A stretch of 64,000 nt of DNA from Methanonatronarchaeum sp. AMET-Sl (GCF_029854155.1 NZ_CP122958.1:390001-454000), one strand, 5' to 3'; numbered from the stretch's first letter, positions 16,033 to 28,261 are shown. Notes: generated from the letters alone by a model not told the origin. Made by a program: numbers and translations.

Positions 16033-16620
16033 CTAATCTAACGAATATTTAGTTGCGTTTTTTCTAGCGTAATCGAGGTCTTTAACGGTATTGATGTTGA
16101 TGCCGAGTTCTGAATTGTATGTTAATATTTTTTTCTCCATTTCAGTTTCTCCAACTATGTTTAGGCCAACAGGGGCTACTTCGATTCCCATATAACTGAA
16201 TGTGTCATCTCGGTTGAAACCATTTGACAGATGTTTTGTAGGGATTAGAACGGTGTATCCACCATTGAAATCATTTTTATTACATAGCTCTATCAATTGG
16301 TTTACGTGTTTTGGTTTTATGAAGGGGATGTCTGAAGCTACTGTCAATATAGGGGGTTTAATCAACCTGGTTATGTCTCTTAGATCGTTTATATAGCCCG
16401 CTCCATGGGTACGTATCATTTTATATCTTTTTTTCCGACAATGTTTCCAGGTTTTTGGAGAGTTTTCGGAAACAGCTACATAAACATCTTCTAGAACCGA
16501 TTTCTCTAATTTTTTATAAATAATATCGATTAGCCTTCTATCGCCTATGCGGGCAAGTTGTTTTTCTTTCCTTGCTTTAAATCTACTTCCCTTGCCTCCA
16601 GCAAGAATAACCCCCTTCAC
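16033..16620 (-). CDS. cobY: GTP:adenosylcobinamide-phosphate guanylyltransferase
   Basis: An MobA-like nucleotidyltransferase of about 195 residues, with the N-terminal GTP loop [11 protein letters not shown] and an [10 protein letters not shown] segment typical of archaeal CobY. It activates adenosylcobinamide phosphate to the GDP derivative for nucleotide-loop assembly. The GTG at 16620 is preferred because it forms a GTGA overlap with the cobS stop. A TTG at 16635 is also open. The gene is directly downstream of cobS, the next enzyme in the pathway. It is archaeal-type, in contrast to bacterial CobU. Confidence 0.88.
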   Translation of the reverse strand: MKGVILAGGKGSRFKARKEKQLARIGDRRLIDIIYKKLEKSVLEDVYVAVSENSPKTWKHCRKKRYKMIRTHGAGYINDLRDITRLIKPPILTVASDIPFIKPKHVNQLIELCNKNDFNGGYTVLIPTKHLSNGFNRDDTFSYMGIEVAPVGLNIVGETEMEKKILTYNSELGININTVKDLDYARKNATKYSLD

Positions 16621-17411
16621 AATAACATACCCCAAAACAATAACGTCAATATTCTTGATGCTTCGTTGGAGCCACCCATAATGTCACCATTTACTCCTCC
16701 AATCGTTTTACGACCCCATCTAATAAACAAATAACCGATTAATGGGCCTATTAAAACCAATACACCGAATAAACCGGCTAAACCAAAAGAAAGTAATAAA
16801 CAGATAATTGTTACGAAAACATAGTCTTTGGAGTCAAAACCCTTGATAAATCGGTCACCACTCCCCTTATAAGGTGATTCTCCAAAAGCCAATACGGTTG
16901 ACATACTGAATTTAGCGCTTAACTCACTAACCACAGCAGCTTTAAACAAAACCAATGGGCTGTAAGACCCTAAAAACTCTATAGCTACTAAACCAGTTAG
17001 TAACAGAATAAATATCGATACAACACCACCAATACCGATATGTGGGTCCTTCATAATTTCTCTAGCCCTTTCAAAATCAACTTTAGCGAAAACAGCATCC
17101 ATAAAATCAGAAAAACCATCCAAATGAAGAATACCGGTAACCAAATAAATCGATATAACCGTTATTATACCGGCAATCCAGCCAGAAAAATAACTAAAAG
17201 ATAGATAACCAACCAAACCAAAAACAACACCAATAAAAAGCCCTATAAATGGCATTAAATAAGAACTATCCGCAGCATCCTCAAAACTAACCCCTTTAAC
17301 AGGCAACCGAGTAAAAAAACCCAATAGATCCTTAAATCCCAACAAACCATCTCCATTAAAAAACGGCCTTAAACACAAATATAGGCCACTCCCAATCAAA
17401 TCAACCTTCAA
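16617..17411 (-). CDS. cobS: Adenosylcobinamide-GDP ribazoletransferase (cobalamin synthase)
   Basis: A 264-residue polytopic membrane enzyme that joins adenosylcobinamide-GDP and alpha-ribazole(-phosphate). The hallmark block [15 protein letters not shown] (acidic metal site) is at about residues 90-104, with KDPHIGIGG further on. It has about six to seven hydrophobic segments. The listed start is TTG 17411. The first 25 residues are less typical, and an internal start nearer FTRLPVKG cannot be excluded. It overlaps cobY by 4 nt, so the two form a nucleotide-loop assembly unit. Confidence 0.9.
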   Translation of the reverse strand: MKVDLIGSGLYLCLRPFFNGDGLLGFKDLLGFFTRLPVKGVSFEDAADSSYLMPFIGLFIGVVFGLVGYLSFSYFSGWIAGIITVISIYLVTGILHLDGFSDFMDAVFAKVDFERAREIMKDPHIGIGGVVSIFILLLTGLVAIEFLGSYSPLVLFKAAVVSELSAKFSMSTVLAFGESPYKGSGDRFIKGFDSKDYVFVTIICLLLSFGLAGLFGVLVLIGPLIGYLFIRWGRKTIGGVNGDIMGGSNEASRILTLLFWGMLL

Positions 17412-17542
17412 TTAAGAAAAAATTTACGGAAACAATAAACCCTCTAACTACACAAAAACTCCACATGACAATTAAAAAACAACCAAACCAAACAACAACC
17501 CGGATAAATATCAAACCACTGTAACTCTAAACCATATACCAA

Positions 17543-18475
17543 ATGGATTGTGACAAATGCAGTGAAGAAGCTGTCCTATACCAAAAATATTCAGGACTCC
17601 ATCTATGCAGCCAACACCTAATGGAAAGCGTTGAAGGAAAAGTTAAACAGACATTAAGGAAACACTGCGACATACAACATGGCCAGAAAATCGGAATAGC
17701 ATTAAGCGGAGGTAAAGACAGCTCCGTACTACTACATATAATGCATCAAGTTTTCGGTAACTGGCCAGACCTAAAACTCGTCTGCATATCAATTGACGAA
17801 GGTATAACCGGATATAGAGACCCATCAATCGATATGGCCATAGAAACAACCAATGCATTAGATGTGGAACACCATGTCTACTCATTTAACGAAGAGGTAG
17901 GATACACACTTGACGAGATATCAAATTTAATCGGTGATGAAAAAACATGTCGCTACTGTGGAATATTAAGACGCTGGATACTAAATAGAAAATCAAAAGA
18001 ACTTGATTTAGATAAAATAGCAATCGGCCACAACCTAGATGATGAAAGCCAGTCAGCACTAATGAACTTCCTTGATGGAGACATTGACAGAATGACTCGA
18101 TTAGGCCCTGAAATAAACACAAAAACAGGATTCACTCCAAGAATAAAACCACTACGAGAAGTCCCAGAAAGAGAAATAGGCCTATACGCAAAAATAAACA
18201 ACAAAATAAAAGCACACTTCGACGAATGCCCATACTCCAACTGGGCCCTACGACAAGAAGCAAGAAAAATATTAAACCAATATGAATCAAACCACCCTGG
18301 AGCAAAATACTCAGTATTAAGCTCTGTAGACCAAATCGCAGAAAAACTACCACAAAAAAACATCAAACTCCAAGACTGCAAAACATGTGGAGAACCCACA
18401 ACAAACACCAAATGCCGAGCATGCCAACTAATAAAAAACCTAAACAAAAACAGACAAAACCCATCCAAGCCTTAA
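17543..18475 (+). CDS. Ncs6/TtuA-type tRNA 2-thiolation enzyme
   Basis: A 310-residue PP-loop ATPase of the TtcA/TtuA/Ctu1 family. An N-terminal zinc knuckle uses C3, C6, C22 and H25. The PP-loop SGGKDS is at 55-60. CRYCG sits in the centre (catalytic cysteines or Fe-S ligands), and a C-terminal zinc ribbon CKTCGEP...CRAC closes the protein. Such enzymes 2-thiolate uridine in tRNA, at U54 (TtuA) or U34 (Ncs6). The sequence alone does not tell which position is used. The 3' half is strongly A/C-rich at wobble sites. Confidence 0.9.
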   Translation: MDCDKCSEEAVLYQKYSGLHLCSQHLMESVEGKVKQTLRKHCDIQHGQKIGIALSGGKDSSVLLHIMHQVFGNWPDLKLVCISIDEGITGYRDPSIDMAIETTNALDVEHHVYSFNEEVGYTLDEISNLIGDEKTCRYCGILRRWILNRKSKELDLDKIAIGHNLDDESQSALMNFLDGDIDRMTRLGPEINTKTGFTPRIKPLREVPEREIGLYAKINNKIKAHFDECPYSNWALRQEARKILNQYESNHPGAKYSVLSSVDQIAEKLPQKNIKLQDCKTCGEPTTNTKCRACQLIKNLNKNRQNPSKP

Positions 18476-18793
18476 AAAAGATATCCACTCCATAGAGCTC
18501 ACCAACCTCTTATTGTCCATCTCACCGAGCGCAAAAACCCCCCAACTAGAACAGGACCCCTAACCCCTGAATAAGATCTATAGGGTTTAAATAAACCAAA
18601 ATCAAGGACATCAATTTTTTTCTAAAAACATTCTCTAAAACTTCAATGTCTTTAACTTTAAGATCTATTATTTGAAGAAATCTTTTTCTGGAGTTTTTTT
18701 GGATAGAGTTAAATTGTGTTAGATATAAAATTGGTTGTAGTTTGTTTAAGTTGTAGAGAATTTAATTTAGGTTTTCTTGATTGGTGATTAGAT
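18476..18793. other. Spacer upstream of pncB
   Basis: These 318 bp contain no credible ORF. The first half is C/A-rich and the second T/G-rich. A TATA-like AGATATAAAATTGG at about 18721-18734 probably drives pncB. I see no RNA family motif. Confidence 0.5.
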
Positions 18794-19927
18794 ATGAGTG
18801 ATCTATATAATGTGGACAAGGATTTTATTAAGAAGGGTAAAGCTACAGATGTTTATCTGAATCGTACTGAAGAAATATTGAGTGAGAAGGGCAAAAATCC
18901 ATTTGTTGTTGCTGAGATAACAGCTGGTGAGCGTGGGGTATTTAGTGGGCTTGAAGAAGCGACCCATCTACTTGAAGGTCTTCCCATAGATGTTTGGGCA
19001 ATGGAAGAGGGCACTTTATTTATGGAAGACGAACCCGTTATGCGCATAGAGGGTAACTACCTTGATTTCTGTAGATATGAAACCTCTTTATTAGGGATTT
19101 TGTGCCACAGCACTGCTATATCTACAAAAGCGGCTAGAATAAAGAAAGCGGCTAAAAACAGAAAGGTTCTTTCTTTTGGAACCCGAAGGCAACATCCATC
19201 CATATCTGGTTTGATTGAGAGGTCGGCCTATCTTGGAGGGATGGATGGTATAAGCAATACTGCTGGTGAAGATATGTTTGGAATTGAAGCAAGTGGAACG
19301 ATGCCGCACTCCCTGGTTATCTGTTTTGGGGAGCAGGAAAAGGCATGGAGTGCTTATAATGATGTTTTAGATAAGGATATTCCAAGAATAATGTTATGCG
19401 ATACCTACAGTGATGAAAAAGAAGAAGTGATTCGTGCAATAAACGAGTTGGGAAGTGATCTAGAGGCTGTAAGACTTGATACACCTAGTTCTAGACGTGG
19501 AGACTTTCGAGAAATCGTAAGAGAGGTCAGGTGGGAACTTGATCTAAGAAACCGTGAAGATGTGGAGATCTTTATTAGCGGTGGAATCGATGAAGAGGAT
19601 ATACTTGAATTAAGAGATATTGTCGATGGTTTTGGAGTGGGAACATCTATTAGTGGGGTGTTTCCAATGGACTTCGGTATGGACATTGTGTTGGTTGAAG
19701 GTGAATACGCAGCTAAAAAAGGAAAATATAGTGGTAGAAAACAAGTTTATAGGTGGGAAGACTTCGATGACGCGATCATGATAGACCGGGAGACACCACC
19801 AGAAAACGCAGAGCCATTACTGAAGAAAACAATCTCAAATGGTGAGATAGAAAGAGAGTTCTCTCTAGAAAAAGCCAGAGAGAAAGTACTTTCCAAACTA
19901 AATAGAATGCCGTTAGGAATGATCTAA
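18794..19927 (+). CDS. pncB: Nicotinate phosphoribosyltransferase
   Basis: A 377-residue NAPRTase-like enzyme converting nicotinate and PRPP to nicotinate mononucleotide for NAD salvage. Conserved blocks include the FGTRRQHP motif at about 129-136, GTMPHSL around the active site, and the barrel segment [10 protein letters not shown] followed by FGVGTSISG (phosphate binding). Length fits the shorter archaeal/bacterial subgroup. The gene stands alone, with its own TATA-like box about 65 bp upstream. Confidence 0.93.
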   Translation: MSDLYNVDKDFIKKGKATDVYLNRTEEILSEKGKNPFVVAEITAGERGVFSGLEEATHLLEGLPIDVWAMEEGTLFMEDEPVMRIEGNYLDFCRYETSLLGILCHSTAISTKAARIKKAAKNRKVLSFGTRRQHPSISGLIERSAYLGGMDGISNTAGEDMFGIEASGTMPHSLVICFGEQEKAWSAYNDVLDKDIPRIMLCDTYSDEKEEVIRAINELGSDLEAVRLDTPSSRRGDFREIVREVRWELDLRNREDVEIFISGGIDEEDILELRDIVDGFGVGTSISGVFPMDFGMDIVLVEGEYAAKKGKYSGRKQVYRWEDFDDAIMIDRETPPENAEPLLKKTISNGEIEREFSLEKAREKVLSKLNRMPLGMI

Positions 19928-20022
19928 CCCACCCCTTTTTTTATTTTTAACACTTTAACCAAGAAGTCACTTTTCCTAAATATTTGGTTTAGGTGGGTGT
20001 TAAATTGGGTTATGTTTATGTA

Positions 20023-20345
20023 TGTATAAAATAACGGTCAGATAACGGGTTTTTGGAGAGTTTTGAAGTCACTAAGGCTTTTATAGAGGTTTTAGGACAT
20101 AGGAGGGAATGAATAGCCCTTATATTGGAACGAACAAAAGTCTTTTCCTGTATTGTAGGTATGATGGCCGTGTCCTGAAGCCATTATCGTTGACCCATGC
20201 CTCTGTATTATTAAGTTGGTGAAGATAGGTGGTGACCACGAAACAGGTGGATGTTCCACCCTTTGCTGGACGTTACTGTAAGCTTCTATCGGTAATCTGT
20301 AATCTCAGATGGTACGGATGAAGAGAATGGAAGCACCTTCCTAAT
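20023..20345 (+). ncRNA. Candidate structured non-coding RNA
   Basis: The 441-bp gap between pncB and cca has no ORF, but it is richer in G+C than other spacers. It starts with a TATA-like GTATAAAAT at about 20024. Inside are several perfect short hairpins: GTGGT-G-ACCAC (about 20229-20239), GGTGGA-TGT-TCCACC (about 20246-20260) and ATCTG-TAATCT-CAGAT (about 20295-20310), plus AGGG...CCCT near 20104-20120. This density suggests a folded RNA. I could not match it to RNase P RNA, H/ACA or C/D guide motifs. Strand is inferred from the TATA box only. Confidence 0.38.
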
Positions 20346-20368
20346 CTTCAGTTAGATATATATAGGGG

Positions 20369-21769
20369 TCACATGGTGTTTTCAAGCCATATTGGGGTTT
20401 CGATGAAGTAGTTGGTTAGAAATTTCTGGTCAGCTCTAATTATTTCAAGGTCTTCAAAAACCTCTATATCGGTTTTAATTAAGTCTTTACCTATACCGGT
20501 TCGTTTAGGATCCTTGATTTTCTCTATTATTACTTGGGTTGGCTCTTTTCTTTTCCTTTTTCTCTCAACTACCCATCGATCTTTATCTATGTATGGTCCG
20601 GAATGTAGTTCAGTGTCTATGTATTTTTTTAAAAAACTCTTACTGTGTTGTTTTGCTGTTATTGGTGGGCCGATGTGTTTTTCTACTGATGGGAGTTTTT
20701 TCTCTTTTAGCTCTATTAATACGTATGCTCCTTTTTTGCCATCTACCTTGCTACGGATTACGTTGAAACCGTGGTTTTGGAGCAGTGTCTCGATCCAGTT
20801 GGCGGTTTTTCTTAATTGGGGGTAGAGTGTGTCATCTACTATATCTGGTTTGTCAAATTCTAGTAAAATGAGTTTTGTTTCTCTTTCTTTGATTATTTGT
20901 TTTAGGTCTTTTTTTTCGATTGGTTTTCTCTCTTTTGGATAGAAGAAATTGATTGATGGTTTTTCAAGAAACATCTGTGAAGCGGAGATAAATTCTGCCC
21001 AACTTTCTTTGGTTAGAGCGGCTGCCACGTTACGGTTTGGGTCAACTGGGTCTACAACGATTAATGGGCCTTTATATTGGTTGCTGGTACCGTGGTTTTC
21101 AATATCTATTGTTTCGCCGTCTCTCCAGTTTGATGCTTTTTTGAGTGTGTTGATGAATGTAGGGTATTTTGTTTTAGAGCTTGTTTTTTGGTATTTAAGT
21201 GCTATTAGTTCTGTGAGGTATCCGGAGAAACCACCTACCTTGAATTCGGCTCCGTAGACACCTATTCCTTTCATAAATCTTTTAAGAAGTTTTATACTGT
21301 TTTTTAATTCGTTATTTAATTTTTTGCTGACATAGTCATCGTGTAAAGGTGTTCTATCTACGGCTGAAGTTACTTCTCTATAGTTATCTACGTTGTAGCA
21401 TGGAACTATGTCGACATCGAAATCACCGAATTTAGCGGTGATGTAGGGATGTTCTGCGAACTCCTCAACATATCGATCTGCATGTAATGCTGTGTCTCTA
21501 GCTAGCTTCAAGCCTTTCTCTCTAAACTCTTTTTCATTCATGTCTTTAGGTAAAACCATGAAGATATCGATGTCTCTGTCTCCGGAGGTCCAGGTCCCCC
21601 TAGCAACAGAACCAACGGTTTTCGGCAGCACTTCAACTCCAACTTCATCTCCAACCTCTTTGACAATCTCTTTGACCTTCTCTACTGTTTCATCAGCTCT
21701 TGTTTTTTCTTCATCACTTGGTGTAACTTTAGATATTACACGCGTTAAGACGTTATCTATGTCACCCAC
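20369..21769 (-). CDS. cca: CCA-adding tRNA nucleotidyltransferase (archaeal class I)
   Basis: A 466-residue class I CCA enzyme. The polymerase-beta-type nucleotidyltransferase site GSVARGTW with DRDID supplies metal ligands D66 and D68. The central and tail domains follow with typical segments ([26 protein letters not shown]). It adds or repairs the 3' CCA of tRNAs, consistent with the tRNA-Ser gene at 25390, which does not encode CCA. The start overlaps the thpR stop by 8 nt, a pairing found in many archaea. Confidence 0.95.
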   Translation of the reverse strand: MGDIDNVLTRVISKVTPSDEEKTRADETVEKVKEIVKEVGDEVGVEVLPKTVGSVARGTWTSGDRDIDIFMVLPKDMNEKEFREKGLKLARDTALHADRYVEEFAEHPYITAKFGDFDVDIVPCYNVDNYREVTSAVDRTPLHDDYVSKKLNNELKNSIKLLKRFMKGIGVYGAEFKVGGFSGYLTELIALKYQKTSSKTKYPTFINTLKKASNWRDGETIDIENHGTSNQYKGPLIVVDPVDPNRNVAAALTKESWAEFISASQMFLEKPSINFFYPKERKPIEKKDLKQIIKERETKLILLEFDKPDIVDDTLYPQLRKTANWIETLLQNHGFNVIRSKVDGKKGAYVLIELKEKKLPSVEKHIGPPITAKQHSKSFLKKYIDTELHSGPYIDKDRWVVERKRKRKEPTQVIIEKIKDPKRTGIGKDLIKTDIEVFEDLEIIRADQKFLTNYFIETPIWLENTM

Positions 21770-22322
21770 CTAGCTTTACCTCCTTAAGATCGGTGTATAC
21801 AGGTCCTTCTGGTTTTAACTCGCTTTTCTTTATCTTGACGGAATTGAATGTTGTTTCGCCGACATAAATACCTTCGTTCTTTTTTAAAGTTTCAACGAGC
21901 TGTTCTTTGTTACGACCACTTTTAACTCGAGCTAGTGTGGCATGGGGAACAAACTCATGTTCTTCTTCATCGAATCCAATTGAAACCATCTCTTGTTCAA
22001 TACGTTGATGTAGGTTAACAACCTCCTGACTACCTTTATCAACACCAAGCCAGATTACCTTGATGTAATCGAGGTCTGGAAACACACCAACTGTTTCTAT
22101 TGAAGCTTTAAAACTATCAAAACCACCTATAGCTTTTTTAACTCCATTAAAAACATTTTCAAGTTGATTTGAATCGATTTCACCTAAAAACTTAAGAGTT
22201 ATATGTACCTTTTCAGGGTCTACAAGATTCAGGTCGGCCCCGCTTGCAACCAATTCATTTTGAATTCTCTCAATCTCATCACTAAATTCATCAGGTAGGT
22301 CAAGTGAAATAAAGCTTCTCAA
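21762..22322 (-). CDS. thpR: RNA 2',3'-cyclic phosphodiesterase (2H family)
   Basis: A 186-residue 2H phosphoesterase with both HxT motifs: HITLKFLG (H40, T42) and HATLARVK (H127, T129). Family members hydrolyse 2',3'-cyclic phosphate RNA ends to 2'-phosphates and were first known as 2'-5' RNA ligases. Overlap with cca suggests a shared role in tRNA end maturation. Length is normal. Confidence 0.93.
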   Translation of the reverse strand: MRSFISLDLPDEFSDEIERIQNELVASGADLNLVDPEKVHITLKFLGEIDSNQLENVFNGVKKAIGGFDSFKASIETVGVFPDLDYIKVIWLGVDKGSQEVVNLHQRIEQEMVSIGFDEEEHEFVPHATLARVKSGRNKEQLVETLKKNEGIYVGETTFNSVKIKKSELKPEGPVYTDLKEVKLGG

Positions 22323-22505
22323 TCAAAACACCCAGTATATATATTTCTAATTACAGAAATATAACCCCACCACTAACCTGGTTGATGACAAAAAAAAAGG
22401 TAATGTAAATCCAACCATTCATAACCCTTTAGTTAGACATACTGTAAACTGTTCTATAAATAGGTAGTGAAGTAGGTTTAATTGGGTATACCGGAGTTTT
22501 TAGTA

Positions 22506-23222
22506 ATGAAATTTAATTTTGGTGGAAAAATACCTTTAACAACGATTGATTGGCCTGGAAAGCCATGTATGTCAATTTATTTTAGAGGATGTAATTTTAG
22601 GTGTCCATACTGCCAGAACCACGATATAATTAGTGGTAAGGATGAAAGAATGGTTTCAGAGATAACTAGGGAAATACGTGAATCCAGTCGTTATATAGAG
22701 GGGGTTAATGTATCGGGTGGGGAACCAACGATGCAGATTGATGCTTTAATACAGCTGGCTAGAAGGGTTAAGGAACTTGACCTCGGTTTTGGGGTTCAGA
22801 CAAATGGGTCGTATCCAGAAAGGGTTTTAAAGTTAATAGATACAGGTCTAGTAGATTTTATATCTCTTGACATCAAAGCTCCTCTATCTAATGAGGAACT
22901 TTACAGCAAGGTGGCTGGAACGGAGATAGATACCGATAAAATAGAGAAATCACTAAACCATCTAAAGAGATTTGAGGGTGAATGTGAGATAACTACCACT
23001 TTGTTTAGAGGTAAAGTAGGTTTTGAAGAGGTTCAAAAGATAGTTAAAGACCTAGATGGCATAAAGTATGTTATACAGCAAGGAAACCCTGAAAACTCTA
23101 TGGATTCAGAGTACCGAAATATAGAGAAATTCAGTAGAGAAGAGTTAATTGAGATGGCAAAGCAAATTAATTATCCAGAAATCATGATTAGAACAGCTGA
23201 GAGAGGAGAGGAAAAAATTTGA
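22506..23222 (+). CDS. Anaerobic NrdG-type radical SAM activating enzyme
   Basis: A 238-residue radical SAM protein with the canonical CNFRCPYC in the CX3CX2C form (C29, C33, C36), the GGE-type block [10 protein letters not shown] and the N-terminal TTIDWPGKP typical of the NrdG2 group of ribonucleotide reductase activators. It would generate the glycyl radical on an anaerobic class III reductase; no nrdD is in the window. ATG 22506 is preferred because GGAG lies 10 nt upstream, rather than TTG 22482. It overlaps the next gene by 4 nt. Confidence 0.88.
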   Translation: MKFNFGGKIPLTTIDWPGKPCMSIYFRGCNFRCPYCQNHDIISGKDERMVSEITREIRESSRYIEGVNVSGGEPTMQIDALIQLARRVKELDLGFGVQTNGSYPERVLKLIDTGLVDFISLDIKAPLSNEELYSKVAGTEIDTDKIEKSLNHLKRFEGECEITTTLFRGKVGFEEVQKIVKDLDGIKYVIQQGNPENSMDSEYRNIEKFSREELIEMAKQINYPEIMIRTAERGEEKI

Positions 23223-23761
23223 ACGTCATTGGATTTGTAGGAAGGCAAGCATCAGGTAAAACCACAGCGGCAAAATTTCTTAAGAACGATGAAATCCCGG
23301 TAGTAAGAATGGGGGATACAGTGCGAAAAGAAACACGTGAAAGAGGATTAAAAGAAACAATAGAGAACATAGGGAAAGTAGCAAATGAATTAAGACAAAA
23401 AAACGGGCTTGACGCAATTGCAGAACTAACAATTCCCCAAATTAAGAAAAAAAACTCAGATATAGTTATTATCGATGGAATAAGAGGCAAAAAAGAAGTT
23501 GATAGATTTAGAAAGGAGTTCGGAGACAACTTCATATCTATAGCTATAAAATCAAGCCAAAAAACCAGGTTCAACAGAATCCAAGAAAGAAAAAGATCCG
23601 ATGACGCGGCAAGCTGGAAACAATTCCTAAAAAAAGAAAAGAGAGAAAACTCATGGGGATTAGACGAAGCAATCAAAAAAGCAGACTACAAAATAAAAAA
23701 CGAAAATAGCTTAAAAACATTTAAAAAAGAAATAAAAACCTTGGTAGAGGGAATAAAATAA
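23219..23761 (+). CDS. UPF0200 family nucleotide kinase-like protein
   Basis: A 180-residue P-loop protein. [16 protein letters not shown] is the Walker A motif near residues 6-21, and an IIDGIRG Walker-B-like segment lies in the middle, matching the archaeal UPF0200 family, which resembles dephospho-CoA kinase and adenylate kinase. Substrate is unknown. It starts with TTG in a TTGA overlap with the NrdG-like gene and is followed directly by the UPF0201 gene, a pairing seen in other archaea. Confidence 0.85.
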   Translation: MNVIGFVGRQASGKTTAAKFLKNDEIPVVRMGDTVRKETRERGLKETIENIGKVANELRQKNGLDAIAELTIPQIKKKNSDIVIIDGIRGKKEVDRFRKEFGDNFISIAIKSSQKTRFNRIQERKRSDDAASWKQFLKKEKRENSWGLDEAIKKADYKIKNENSLKTFKKEIKTLVEGIK

Positions 23762-24172
23762 ATGACAGAAATAAAACTAAAAACCCCGATATACCCAACA
23801 GAAGACCAAGAAAAAATAAAAAACCTAATAAAAAACCTCTTCCCAGAAATAGAGATCCAGATAAAAAAAATAAACCAAAAAAAATCATTAACAGCCAACG
23901 GAAACAAACAATCGCTCAAAAAAATCCGTGAAAAAATCTGGGAACAAAAAATCATCGACACAACAAGAACAGTACTCCACAAAAACAAAGAAAAAAACAA
24001 AACCAGTTTTTCAATAAACAAACAAAGCGCAACAAACCAAAAAATAAACCTAAAAGACAACGACATACTCGGAACAATCAATATTGAAATAAAAGAAAAA
24101 ACACCCAAAAAACTACAAGAAACAATAAACTGGCTTACACCAGAAACAGAAGACGGAAAACCGATAACATAA
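23762..24172 (+). CDS. UPF0201 family protein
   Basis: A 136-residue protein fitting the archaeal UPF0201 family by its position behind UPF0200 and its pattern of short alpha/beta segments (start near [16 protein letters not shown], end near [12 protein letters not shown]). Function is not established. The start is immediately after the previous stop. It is very rich in Lys and Asn, and wobble use is almost all A/C. Confidence 0.75.
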   Translation: MTEIKLKTPIYPTEDQEKIKNLIKNLFPEIEIQIKKINQKKSLTANGNKQSLKKIREKIWEQKIIDTTRTVLHKNKEKNKTSFSINKQSATNQKINLKDNDILGTINIEIKEKTPKKLQETINWLTPETEDGKPIT

Positions 24173-24193
24173 AAAATAGGTTGGATAGAAGCT

Positions 24194-24985
24194 ATGGAAA
24201 ACCCAATATACTTCGCATCATTTAACATGCTAGAACTCCGGCCAAAAGAAATGGTCAAAAAAATAAAAAACCACAATTTCGATGGAGTAGAAATACTAGC
24301 CGATGGAAACCACCAACTCAAAGGAAAAAACATCGAGATATTTAAAGAACTAAGTCAAGAACTCCCGATGTCAATACACGCACCATTTGAAGGAATCAAC
24401 CTAGCAAGCCTCAATGACGAAATATGGGAAAATTCCATAAAAAAAACAATTGCAACAATAAAAGGCGCATCAGAAATAAATGCAAGATGCATAACAATCC
24501 ATCCTGGACACCTAACAAGCGTAACAACCCATTTTAGAGACAGAGCGTGGAGAAGAACTATCCGGGCCTTCAGAAGACTCGCCGATTACGCAGAAGAACA
24601 AAACACAACTATCGCAATAGAAAACATGCCTAAAATGGAACACCTATTCTGTAAACACCCATCAGAGATAGAAGGCTTCATAGAGACAGTTGGCAGACCA
24701 AACCTAAAATTCACTTTCGACATAGGACACGCACACACCAACGACAACATAGATGAATTTCTCGAAAACATCGATCAAATCCACCACATACATATACATG
24801 ACAACAAAGGCGATTACGACTCACATCTTGAACTCGGCGATGGAACAATCAACATAAGACAAAGCTTAAAAAAACTAAGAGATTACGAAGGAATATACGT
24901 AATCGAAGGCCGAACCCTCAGTGAAGGAGAGAGAAGTAAACAAAAAATGTTAAACTACACAGAAAAAACCCAGAAAACCAGATAG
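24194..24985 (+). CDS. Xylose-isomerase-like TIM-barrel protein
   Basis: A 263-residue sugar phosphate isomerase/epimerase or AP-endonuclease-2-like TIM barrel. Metal-site segments are visible: [40 protein letters not shown] and VIEGR. Archaeal members are mostly uncharacterised, so the substrate is not assigned. GGTTGG lies upstream of the ATG. It ends the operon that begins with the NrdG-like enzyme. Confidence 0.82.
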   Translation: MENPIYFASFNMLELRPKEMVKKIKNHNFDGVEILADGNHQLKGKNIEIFKELSQELPMSIHAPFEGINLASLNDEIWENSIKKTIATIKGASEINARCITIHPGHLTSVTTHFRDRAWRRTIRAFRRLADYAEEQNTTIAIENMPKMEHLFCKHPSEIEGFIETVGRPNLKFTFDIGHAHTNDNIDEFLENIDQIHHIHIHDNKGDYDSHLELGDGTINIRQSLKKLRDYEGIYVIEGRTLSEGERSKQKMLNYTEKTQKTR

Positions 24986-25059
24986 ACAAAACGATAACCA
25001 GATACTAAAACACCATAACATAGAGTGGCAACAATTTTATTCATACGTAAGAACTAACA

Positions 25060-25383
<324 letters not shown>

Positions 25384-25388
25384 TATAT

Positions 25389-25478
<90 letters not shown>

Positions 25479-25590
25479 AAACCATCGGTTTTTTTTCGTT
25501 ATTTTCTTGGTAATTAATTTTTTTATTTCTTGTTTTTGTTTTTTTTAAAACCCGGGGGTGGGTAATATATTTATATGTTTAAACCCAAGG

Positions 25591-25614
25591 CGTTATGTGT
25601 AATACGATATAACG
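25591..25614 (+). promoter_or_regulatory. ModE-like oxyanion operator over the tungstate transporter promoter
   Basis: Half-sites CGTTAT (25591-25596) and ATAACG (25609-25614) are exact inverted repeats separated by 12 bp, the same half-sites and spacing as the E. coli ModE operator. A TATA-like TAATATATTTATATG lies just upstream at 25563-25577, which places the dyad at the expected transcription start, where a bound repressor would block RNA polymerase. Confidence 0.65.
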
Positions 25615-25627
25615 GTTTTTGGGTATA

Positions 25628-26560
25628 ATGAAAAGACGAGACTTCCTTAAAATATTAGGCGGAGCAGCCGCCGGAATAACAACCCTCGGAATAACTGGAT
25701 GTATAGGACCCCAAAACAACGAAAAACCATCAATAACATATGAAACACTCATGCTAACAACCACAACCAGCACATATGACACCGGCCTACTAGACCGAAT
25801 AAACGGAGAATTTGAACAAAGATACGGAGTAAACGTCTATGCCGTCGCACAGGGAACCGGAGCCGCCATAGATACAGCAAAAAGAGGAGATTCAGATTTA
25901 TTACTGGTCCACGCCCGTGAACTAGAAGACGAATTTCTTAAACAAGGATATGGCGTTAACCGCCGAGACATAATGTTCAACGACTTCATAATCGTAGGAC
26001 CAGAAAACGATCCAGCAGACATCAAAGGAATGGAAAACGCCCTCAAAGCATTTGAAAAAATAGCCGAAACCAAATCAACCTTTATTTCACGTGGAGACAA
26101 CGTTAAGGATTTTATCACATCTGGAACACATGCAAAAGAACTTGAAATATGGAATAAATTAGGCAAAAACCCAGAGGGCAATTGGTATATAGGAACTGGT
26201 GAAGGAATGGGTTACGTACTAAATCACGCTGATAACAGCAATGATGCCTACACACTCGCAGATAGGGGAACATACCTCTCAATGAAAAAAAACCTAAATC
26301 TGAGTATGTTGGTAGAGGGTCCTATAGGTAATGGTTCAGAGATTTTATCAAACCCATATGGCTTGATAGCTGTAAACCCAGGCAGGCATGAGAACGTAAA
26401 TTATGACCTCGCAATGGCATATATCGGATTTATAACATCAAGGAAAGGCCAGAAAATAATTGAAGACTACACCGTTAACGGAGAACAACTGTTCTATCCA
26501 AAGGCAATATCAAAAGAACCAAACTTCCAGCAATACATACCCAAAGGATGGAAACCATAA
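25628..26560 (+). CDS. tupA: Tungstate ABC transporter, substrate-binding lipoprotein (TupA-like)
   Basis: A 310-residue binding protein. The N-terminus combines a Tat signal (KRRDFLK) with a lipobox ending LGITGC, so Cys25 would be lipid-modified and the protein exported folded. The mature part begins with the [12 protein letters not shown] block typical of TupA-type tungstate binders and has the [20 protein letters not shown] ligand loop. ATG 25628 is preferred to TTG 25619 because it places the twin arginines correctly. Tungstate would serve tungsten-dependent formylmethanofuran dehydrogenase or related enzymes. tupB follows after 18 bp. Confidence 0.9.
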   Translation: MKRRDFLKILGGAAAGITTLGITGCIGPQNNEKPSITYETLMLTTTTSTYDTGLLDRINGEFEQRYGVNVYAVAQGTGAAIDTAKRGDSDLLLVHARELEDEFLKQGYGVNRRDIMFNDFIIVGPENDPADIKGMENALKAFEKIAETKSTFISRGDNVKDFITSGTHAKELEIWNKLGKNPEGNWYIGTGEGMGYVLNHADNSNDAYTLADRGTYLSMKKNLNLSMLVEGPIGNGSEILSNPYGLIAVNPGRHENVNYDLAMAYIGFITSRKGQKIIEDYTVNGEQLFYPKAISKEPNFQQYIPKGWKP

Positions 26561-26578
26561 AAAAATACTTGATCAACA

Positions 26579-27412
26579 ATGGAAACCCTTCTAATAATGC
26601 TGGAGGCCTTTTTAAGCCAACAAACTCTGGTTTTTTATGAATACTTAGGCCTAACCACTGTCCAAAACCCATTTCTTATCATTGATTCCACATCAGTCTT
26701 AGAGTTGATTGGAATAGAGTTTCCCTTCGAATTGAACTATATAACCAGCATTATATATGTATCTCTTTATGTCAGCTTAACTGCAGTTTTCTTAAGCACC
26801 ATATTCAGTATACCGGTCGCAATGCTCATCGGATTCACAGATTTTCCCGGAAAACAACTCATAGTGTCAGTTATAAACACCGGTATGGGGTTTCCAAGCG
26901 TTGTTGTAGGGCTTGTTGTCTTATTCGCCGTTTCAAACCAAGGTCCGTTAGGCACCTTTGACCTAATGTTCACAAAAGAAGCAATGATAATATCACAGTT
27001 TGTCCTTGCAACACCAGTCATAACAGGAATAGCTTTATCATCAGTGATGGGTGTCCGTGACGGTGTTCGTGACGCTGCATATGTTATGGGTGGAACAAAA
27101 CTGGATGTATCTCTAGTAACAATTAAAGAAGCCCGAACCGGCATAATAACAGCTGTATTAGCCGGTCTTGGAAGAGCCGTTAGCGAGGTTGGATCCGTCT
27201 TGATAGTTGGTGGAAATATAGCTGGTTATGACGGCACATCGATTACAAGAACACTTACAACAGCTATACAACTCGAAGCAAGACAAGGCAGATTTGAAAC
27301 AGCTCTTCTGTTAGGCGGAATCCTTGTAGCACTGGTCCTTTTAATAAATGGTGTTTTAATACGCCTGGGATATAACCGCATATCAGGTGGTGAAGATAAA
27401 TGGCATCACTAA
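26579..27412 (+). CDS. tupB: Tungstate ABC transporter permease
   Basis: A 277-residue inner-membrane permease with about six hydrophobic segments and the EAA-type cytoplasmic loop ([21 protein letters not shown], then [17 protein letters not shown]) that contacts the ATPase. It fits the short permeases of Tup systems. It lies between tupA and tupC and overlaps tupC by 13 nt. Confidence 0.9.
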   Translation: METLLIMLEAFLSQQTLVFYEYLGLTTVQNPFLIIDSTSVLELIGIEFPFELNYITSIIYVSLYVSLTAVFLSTIFSIPVAMLIGFTDFPGKQLIVSVINTGMGFPSVVVGLVVLFAVSNQGPLGTFDLMFTKEAMIISQFVLATPVITGIALSSVMGVRDGVRDAAYVMGGTKLDVSLVTIKEARTGIITAVLAGLGRAVSEVGSVLIVGGNIAGYDGTSITRTLTTAIQLEARQGRFETALLLGGILVALVLLINGVLIRLGYNRISGGEDKWHH

Positions 27413-28224
27413 AAACAATTGAAAAAACAAAGAATTTGGAAACCGAAACAACGAAAAAGATAGCCTTAACAGGAGTAGAGTTTGGATTTAAAAATAAAAA
27501 CAACTCGGTATTAAAAGATATAACACTAGATTTAAGGCATTCAGAAGTTCTAGCCATCATAGGTCCAAGCGGAACTGGTAAAACAACCTTATTAAGGCTT
27601 TTATCACTTTTCTACAAACCAGATAAAGGCAATATACTCTTCAATGACAACGATATCTGGGGCCTCCCCAAAAAACAACAACTCCTAATGAGACGTAAAA
27701 TAGGAATGGTCTTCCAACAACCAAACCTATTCAACGCCTCAGTACACCAAAACGTAAAATATGGCCTAAAAGTAAGACGACGATGGCGAGACCGATTAAA
27801 AAACCACATAAAAGGACTAATAAATAAAAAAATAGACCAAAATGTCTTAAAAAAATTGGAGACCGTAGGCCTTGAAAACTACATAAACAAAAACGTCAAA
27901 ACACTATCTGGAGGCGAAGCTCAGAGAGTCGCTTTCGCTCGAGCACTCGCAATCGAACCAGAATACCTACTTCTAGACGAACCAACTTCAGACCTAGACC
28001 CACGAAACACCGCTATAATCGAGGACGCGATCCATAAAGCCCGTTCAAAAGGAATAGGAATTGCAGTAGCAACACACGACATGAACCAAGCTGAACGCAT
28101 AGCTGACCGTGTAGCAGTTATAATAAACGGCCAAATACTTGAGGTTGGAAAAACCGAAAAAATATTCAACAACCCAAAAAACCCAAAAACAAAGAGATTC
28201 ATCGAAGGAAAACTTGTTTACTAA
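27400..28224 (+). CDS. tupC: Tungstate ABC transporter ATP-binding protein
   Basis: A 274-residue ABC ATPase. Walker A is GPSGTGKTT, the Q-loop lies in VFQQPNLF, the signature is [16 protein letters not shown] and Walker B is [11 protein letters not shown], followed by the His switch in VATHDMNQ. The first 25 residues precede the ABC fold, so a start a few codons downstream is possible. It energises tungstate import with TupA and TupB. Confidence 0.92.
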   Translation: MASLKTIEKTKNLETETTKKIALTGVEFGFKNKNNSVLKDITLDLRHSEVLAIIGPSGTGKTTLLRLLSLFYKPDKGNILFNDNDIWGLPKKQQLLMRRKIGMVFQQPNLFNASVHQNVKYGLKVRRRWRDRLKNHIKGLINKKIDQNVLKKLETVGLENYINKNVKTLSGGEAQRVAFARALAIEPEYLLLDEPTSDLDPRNTAIIEDAIHKARSKGIGIAVATHDMNQAERIADRVAVIINGQILEVGKTEKIFNNPKNPKTKRFIEGKLVY

Positions 28225-28261
28225 TCTTTATTATTAAACCAATTAAAAGACAAGATACGGT

